Part shown: positions 60,177 to 64,000 of the stretch, in pieces
Layout: each line of letters starts with the position of its first letter
Position numbering within the stretch: position 1 is the first letter of the stretch
Assembly (NCBI GenBank): GCA_963831155.1
Contig: CAWHOY010000005.1
Location: 124,001 to 188,000 of the forward strand
Direction of reading: 5' to 3'
Length of the DNA stretch: 64,000 nt
DNA from: CAVRXQ01 sp963831155
GTDB taxonomy: Bacteria > Actinomycetota > Acidimicrobiia > Acidimicrobiales > Bog-793
Translations under genes and position numbers: made by a program
Notes under the pieces: model-generated
Told to the model about the DNA's origin: nothing
Database searches by the model: none
The model's input: only the letters and a program-made list of their open reading frames with translations

Positions 60177-60752
60177 TCAGCAGTCCGACGAACCATCGAG
60201 GTAGTCGGGGGTGACGACCACGAAGTCGATCGAATTCGGCTCGAATCGCGTCGAGCCACCAGGCCCGATCGTCGCGAGTTCGACGCCGACGCTGTCGCCT
60301 TGGTGCGCCGGGCCCTGACGTCCGAACTCGCGTGCGAGGGTCTTGCTGTACAAATCGATCACCGCGCACGAGTGTCCGAATTGATCGTGGTGGATCACCG
60401 TGACCGAGTGCGGCATCGAGACGTCGGGGGGGAACTGCTCGGCCACTTCAAGCTCTGCGGCGAGCAGTGACGTGCCACGAGGGAGCGCCTGGTCGTAGCC
60501 GACCACGTGATCGCGGAAGGTCTGGATGAAGCTGAACTCCGGCTCGACAGAGGCCGAGTGGACGAGCGGTCCGTAGCACGAGTCAATCGCACAGCCGGCC
60601 GGATTTGGCGGATGTGTTCGCACCCACACGCTCATCAGGGCGCCGTAGTCCGTTGAGGAGTTCACCGCTTCTCCGGCGTCGGCCACGTGACTCATCGCAA
60701 CGACGGGAAGCATCGTCGCGATCACGAGCGCGACACGGAAGAAGCGGGTCAT
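60177..60752 (-). CDS. Secreted protein of unknown function
   Basis: The 191-residue protein has a signal peptide (FRVALVIATMLPVVAMSHVA, cleavage after ADA). The mature chain has cysteines (GCAIDSCYG, HSCAV, SSDC) and reads PHSVTVIHHDQFGHSCAVID with a later VELATIGPGG. No family is recognised. It ends the minus-strand group of exported proteins; its start lies two bases from the DUF1501 gene's stop, so they are probably co-transcribed. Confidence 0.65.
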   Translation of the reverse strand: MTRFFRVALVIATMLPVVAMSHVADAGEAVNSSTDYGALMSVWVRTHPPNPAGCAIDSCYGPLVHSASVEPEFSFIQTFRDHVVGYDQALPRGTSLLAAELEVAEQFPPDVSMPHSVTVIHHDQFGHSCAVIDLYSKTLAREFGRQGPAHQGDSVGVELATIGPGGSTRFEPNSIDFVVVTPDYLDGSSDC

Positions 60753-60754
60753 GT

Positions 60755-61993
60755 CTAGATGAACGCGACTTGTGGGTAACGCTTGTCGAGAAAAGAGCGC
60801 GAGTCGACGCCGATCACCTGTTCGAGAACGGTCGCGTACACCGAGCGAAAGTCGATCTCGAAACGGAGATTGCCGTTCTCGTCGAGGTTCGTGAGGCTCG
60901 GCTGGTCCCCGTAGAAACCGCCGGTCACAGATGGGCCGATGACGAGGACGTTGTTCGCGGCGCCGTGGTCTGTTCCTTCGCTTCCATTGGATTGGACACG
61001 GCGACCGAATTCGGTGTGGATGAGCAACGTCGTGCCGCTCGCTTCTGGGTAACCCGAAAGCGACCCGAAGAACGCCGTGATCGCAGTGTCGAGTTGAGAG
61101 AGAAGTTGCGTCTGGACGCCGAGCTCTCCCGAGTGGGTGTCGTACCCGTTCTGCGTGACGGCGTAGGCCTTCGTCGGAACTCCCGCTCGGATGAGGCTCG
61201 AGACGATGTCGAGCTGCGTGCCGATGTCGCCGTCGTCGATGCCCTTCGCAAGGACCGGCGGTGGTTCGTGGTCGAGGGCGGAGGCGAAGGTGCGTGAAGT
61301 CGAGAGCATGTCGCGCCCGTTCGTCGCGATGGCGTTCGCCGTCATGCCCGCACCGGGTCGGCGTCCTTGCAGCTCTCGGTACACGGTCAAGAGGTCATGT
61401 GATCCATCAGGCAACTGGTCGCTACCCGAGGTCGAGTCCTGCACCGCAGCCGCCTGCCTTTGTTCCCCCGCCATCGCAGGCAGAACCGTCGGCCCGACCG
61501 AGCAGGCTCGCAGCGGATCCGGTTTCGTTTTGTCTAGCCACCTGCCGAGCCAGCCGGTCGACACGTCGCTCGAAAGCGAAGCTGTCTGCCAGATCGCCAT
61601 CGACTGGAAGTGACTGAGACTCGGTTGGGGATAGCCGACGCCGCGCACGATCGCGAGTTGACCTGCGTCCCAGAGGCTCTTCATGCCGGGAACCGCCGGG
61701 TTCAACCCGATCCCGTCTGACAACGCAAGCAACGTGTCCGCCGGGAGCGCGATGTTCGACCGTGTCGAGTAGTACGCCGGGTCGTCGTATGGGACGACCA
61801 TGTTGAGGCCGTCGTTGCCGCCATAAAGGGTGCAAAGGACGAGCCGTCGCGCGGCTTGATTCGACCGTGACAGGTCCGAGGCCGCGGCGGCAGGCGCGCC
61901 GAACATGCCCCCGATCGGCCGTGCCAGCGCGCCGGCGACCCCCAGTGCGACGGCGCCTCCGAGGAACTCGCGTCGGTTCATAGTTCGTTCCAT
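60755..61993 (-). CDS. DUF1501 protein with Tat signal
   Basis: From ATG 61993 (GAGGA ahead) the protein has 412 residues. MNRREFLGG is a twin-arginine signal. The mature protein has the alkaline-phosphatase-like DUF1501 pattern: LVLCTLYGGNDGLNMVVPYD, YDTHSGELGVQTQLLSQLDT, HTEFGRRVQSNGSEGTDHGA and FYGDQPSLTNLDENG. These proteins pair with DUF1800 proteins and are exported folded. The gene begins seven bases after the DUF1800 stop. The biochemical function is not established. Confidence 0.88.
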   Translation of the reverse strand: MERTMNRREFLGGAVALGVAGALARPIGGMFGAPAAAASDLSRSNQAARRLVLCTLYGGNDGLNMVVPYDDPAYYSTRSNIALPADTLLALSDGIGLNPAVPGMKSLWDAGQLAIVRGVGYPQPSLSHFQSMAIWQTASLSSDVSTGWLGRWLDKTKPDPLRACSVGPTVLPAMAGEQRQAAAVQDSTSGSDQLPDGSHDLLTVYRELQGRRPGAGMTANAIATNGRDMLSTSRTFASALDHEPPPVLAKGIDDGDIGTQLDIVSSLIRAGVPTKAYAVTQNGYDTHSGELGVQTQLLSQLDTAITAFFGSLSGYPEASGTTLLIHTEFGRRVQSNGSEGTDHGAANNVLVIGPSVTGGFYGDQPSLTNLDENGNLRFEIDFRSVYATVLEQVIGVDSRSFLDKRYPQVAFI

Positions 61994-62000
61994 CACGTCC

Positions 62001-63335
62001 TCAGTTCCCCAGCACTTCCGGTGCGGTGAGCGCAAGCCCGAGCAGTTCAGGGGGTTCGTCGCGGACGCGGTTCAAAGCGGCGCGGCTCGTATTGCTCCAC
62101 GAGCCAACCCCGAGCATTCCGCCGATCATGTCGATCCGGTCCGGTCCCGCTGCTTCCTCGATCGGAGTGGTGTCGGCGATCTGGGCGACGCTCTGCGCGA
62201 AGTCGAATTGCGCGACGCTCGCCGCCGTCGACAGCCAGTACAGATTCGACCCCCAGCCGCCGACCGTCGGCGGATCGAAAGGGATCTGGCCGAGGTTGGA
62301 GAGCACCCACTGCAGATAGCCCGCGCCGCCCATCTTTTTGAACGAATTCGTGCGCAGCCCAAGCCCGCGCATGATTCCCGCGACCCATTCGATTGGTTGC
62401 TTCACGAGGCCCCGGTACGACTGCTCGGATCGGAAGTTCGGGTGCAAAAAGATCGCCCGGAGCAGGTTCGTCATATTGAGGTCGCGTGCGTAGCCGCTGG
62501 CAAGCTCGGCGACCACCGGGTCGGAGAGCAGGACGGGATACGCGAGCCAGGACCACATCCGCGCGGAGACCCAGCGCGCGGACTGCGGAGTATGGGTGAC
62601 GATCGCGACGATGTCGTCTCCGTTGAGATCTCCGTAATACCCCATGAAGCTCTTGTCGCCGAAGTCGTGTGCCCACTCGTCCAGCACAAAGGCTCCGTCG
62701 ACGTTGTAGGACCATCCCGTGAACGCGCGTGCGGATTCTCTGACGTCGCTTTGTGAAAACGTCCCGACTCCCATCGTGAAGCGCTCCATCAGCTCCCGTG
62801 CAAAGTTCTCGTTCGGGGAGCTGTTCACATCGGTGTCGGCGTCGAGCCAGATCAGCATCGCCGGGTCCTTCGCGATGGCGAGCGTGAGCTCTTCATACGA
62901 TCCGGTTCCGAGGGTGCGAAAGAGCTCGTTCTGGTGATACATGAACACCGGGACGCCGACCTTGCTGAACCCCGTCGGGAATTGCCCGTGCAGGAGCAGG
63001 GTTACCTTCTCGCGCAGTGGTGTCGTCGTCGCCGCCATCTTGTCGAGCCACCAGCCGATGAGCCCGATGTACTGATTCCAACTGTTGCCGCCGCGACCCC
63101 TCGCAACTTCGGCGTACGGGGCGACGATCGGCGGACTGACAAGCGACCGGTCCGGCTCGGAGAGGCCGGCGAGCAGCTGGTCGACCGTGGCTTCGAAGCC
63201 CGCCGCGGCGGCGGCGTCGAGTTGGGCGGTGTCCCCGCCGAACCCGGCGCGACGATAAAGAAGAGCGACGTCTGCGCGCGCCGAACTCATCCGCGCCCCG
63301 TCTTTTCTGAGGAACTCGTTCCCTTTCACATTCAC
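62001..63335 (-). CDS. DUF1800 protein
   Basis: The protein has up to 444 residues; ATG 63290 (MSSARADVALLYRRAGFG) is a likely alternative start. Family hallmarks: ALLYRRAGFGGDTAQLDAAA, REKVTLLLHGQFPTGFSKVG, NENFARELMERFTMGVG, VRESARAFTGWSYN, SYRGLVKQPIEWVAG and FDPPTVGGWGSNLYWLSTA. No signal peptide is visible, so export may depend on the Tat-bearing partner. The pair is common in actinobacteria and planctomycetes; its role is unknown. Confidence 0.88.
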   Translation of the reverse strand: MNVKGNEFLRKDGARMSSARADVALLYRRAGFGGDTAQLDAAAAAGFEATVDQLLAGLSEPDRSLVSPPIVAPYAEVARGRGGNSWNQYIGLIGWWLDKMAATTTPLREKVTLLLHGQFPTGFSKVGVPVFMYHQNELFRTLGTGSYEELTLAIAKDPAMLIWLDADTDVNSSPNENFARELMERFTMGVGTFSQSDVRESARAFTGWSYNVDGAFVLDEWAHDFGDKSFMGYYGDLNGDDIVAIVTHTPQSARWVSARMWSWLAYPVLLSDPVVAELASGYARDLNMTNLLRAIFLHPNFRSEQSYRGLVKQPIEWVAGIMRGLGLRTNSFKKMGGAGYLQWVLSNLGQIPFDPPTVGGWGSNLYWLSTAASVAQFDFAQSVAQIADTTPIEEAAGPDRIDMIGGMLGVGSWSNTSRAALNRVRDEPPELLGLALTAPEVLGN

Positions 63336-63601
63336 GGGCAGGCCAACGTTCTGGTCGGGAGCGTCTTGCCGCTGGGGCCGGGTCGCCGATGCTACCGGGC
63401 GTCACGCTAATTTGCCACTGATAGTGGCGCGACATCCACGCACTGTGGTGGCGTGTACAACGGACGGTCCGCTGGGGTTCGGTCCAAGACCTGCTCGCCG
63501 ATCACGGAAGGGGATTCGGCGCCGCTCAGCAACGGTCGGACGCCGCTTGGACGGCGTCAAATCAGCCGAGAACCCCAGCCTGTTTGCGGGGGACTGGAAG
63601 G

Positions 63602-63607
63602 TATACT
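63602..63607 (+). promoter_or_regulatory. -10 box of the rimP operon promoter
   Basis: TATACT is a near-consensus -10 hexamer with no good -35 at 16-18 bases. Transcription would start near 63614 and produce a leader of about 105 bases. Confidence 0.5.
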
Positions 63608-63640
63608 CCACCAGCGGTTTGTCGAACGGAGGGTAGGCAG

Positions 63641-63673
63641 GAACGTGGGCTTTCCGCCCACGTTCTTCTTTTC
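63641..63673 (+). terminator. Terminator-like hairpin in the rimP leader
   Basis: GAACGTGGGC pairs perfectly with GCCCACGTTC around TTTCC and is followed by TTCTTTTCC. It lies between the promoter and rimP, so it may be an attenuator or a 3' end for an upstream transcript. Confidence 0.65.
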
Positions 63674-63719
63674 CTGCCCGCCGACGATCGCAGTGACGAG
63701 GGGAAACGGGGAGCGGGAG

Positions 63720-64000
63720 TTGACAACGGTGAGCGGCGGAGCGACCGGCGAAATGACGTCGGGTGGTCCCGACGCGCTCGAGCGCGCCCTTGCGCCGGTC
63801 GTCGGCGCCTTCGGCCTCGCGGTTGTTGACTGCGAGCGGGCGGCAAGGACGCTGCGGGTCATCGTCGAGGGCGACCGGCCGCTCGACCTCGACCGCATCG
63901 CGGAGGTCTCGGCCGCTGTGTCGGTCTTTTTGGATGAACGACCGGAGCTCGCGCCGAGTCACCGATACGACCTCGAGGTCTCGAGTCCGGGGCTCGAACG
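63720..64000 (+). CDS. rimP: Ribosome maturation factor RimP (N-terminal part, cut by the window end)
   Basis: RimP helps assemble the 30S subunit. The visible 93 residues include LERALAPVVGAFGLAVVDCE, LRVIVEGDRPLDLDRIAEVS and RYDLEVSSPGLER, the family's most conserved stretch. The start is either TTG 63720 or GTG 63729; GGGAGCGGGAG lies ahead of both. In actinobacteria rimP usually leads the nusA-infB operon, which probably continues beyond the window. Confidence 0.92.
   Translation, partial: MTTVSGGATGEMTSGGPDALERALAPVVGAFGLAVVDCERAARTLRVIVEGDRPLDLDRIAEVSAAVSVFLDERPELAPSHRYDLEVSSPGLE

Noticed and set aside
60605..61297. 230-residue plus-strand frame opposite the DUF1501 gene
   Set aside because: Arg/Glu-rich shadow of a well-supported minus-strand gene.

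Overview
The window is high-GC chromosomal DNA that looks actinobacterial, most likely from the Acidimicrobiia or a neighbouring deep branch. The inference rests on a DinB/mycothiol-dependent isomerase-family protein beside a TetR and an MMPL pump, an InhA-type FabI, a DUF1800/DUF1501 pair, frequent GTG and TTG starts, and promoters that place the start codon at or next to +1. No 16S gene is present, so the taxonomy is inferred.

Region 1 (1-21.75 kb) is a cell-surface polysaccharide and adhesin locus. It holds two secreted TIM-barrel glycosidases, a secreted repeat protein of 3540 residues, UDP-GlcNAc 2-epimerase (wecB), a tandem excisionase-type DNA-binding protein, a processive GT2 synthase, a GT-C membrane glycosyltransferase and a UDP-sugar epimerase. 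The giant gene consists of three families of near-identical tandem repeats: 4 x 276 bp, 28 x 246 bp and 5 x 267 bp. Together the genes suggest nucleotide-sugar supply, polymerisation and export, trimming by glycosidases, and a protein adhesin in the same matrix. An IS256-family remnant interrupts the cluster at 18.3 kb.

Region 2 (21.9-26.6 kb) has a TetR/DinB-isomerase operon divergent from an MMPL transporter, then a secreted protein.

Region 3 (26.7-55.9 kb) is accessory. It is a patchwork of short, single-domain stress genes: cupins, three closely related VOC proteins, NTF2-like folds, ferritin-like and hemerythrin proteins, carbonic anhydrase, aquaporin, a PPOX protein, collagen-like secreted proteins, a RelBE-type pair, a GGDEF protein, and an HTH plus nucleotidyltransferase pair. 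It also contains IS110 elements and many broken genes (frameshifted cupin, dCMP deaminase, TetR tail, LtrA with a disrupted N-terminus). Several families occur twice, one copy intact and the other damaged or truncated. At least eight copies of an A+T-rich palindrome (core TAATTG-n4-CAATTA followed by CGC) sit between genes from 32 to 48 kb and nowhere else that I could see. The right edge is an intact tRNA-Cys gene (55.9 kb). Partial copies of its 3' end at 48.3 and 50.1 kb, one with about 150 bp of matching flank, look like att scars of islands inserted at the tRNA.

Region 4 (55.9-64 kb) appears to be backbone: fabI, a short LuxR-type regulator, an SRPBCC protein, an N-terminally truncated nucleotidyltransferase, a BTAD-domain regulator, a secreted protein, the DUF1501/DUF1800 pair, and the start of rimP behind a strong -10 box and a terminator-like hairpin.
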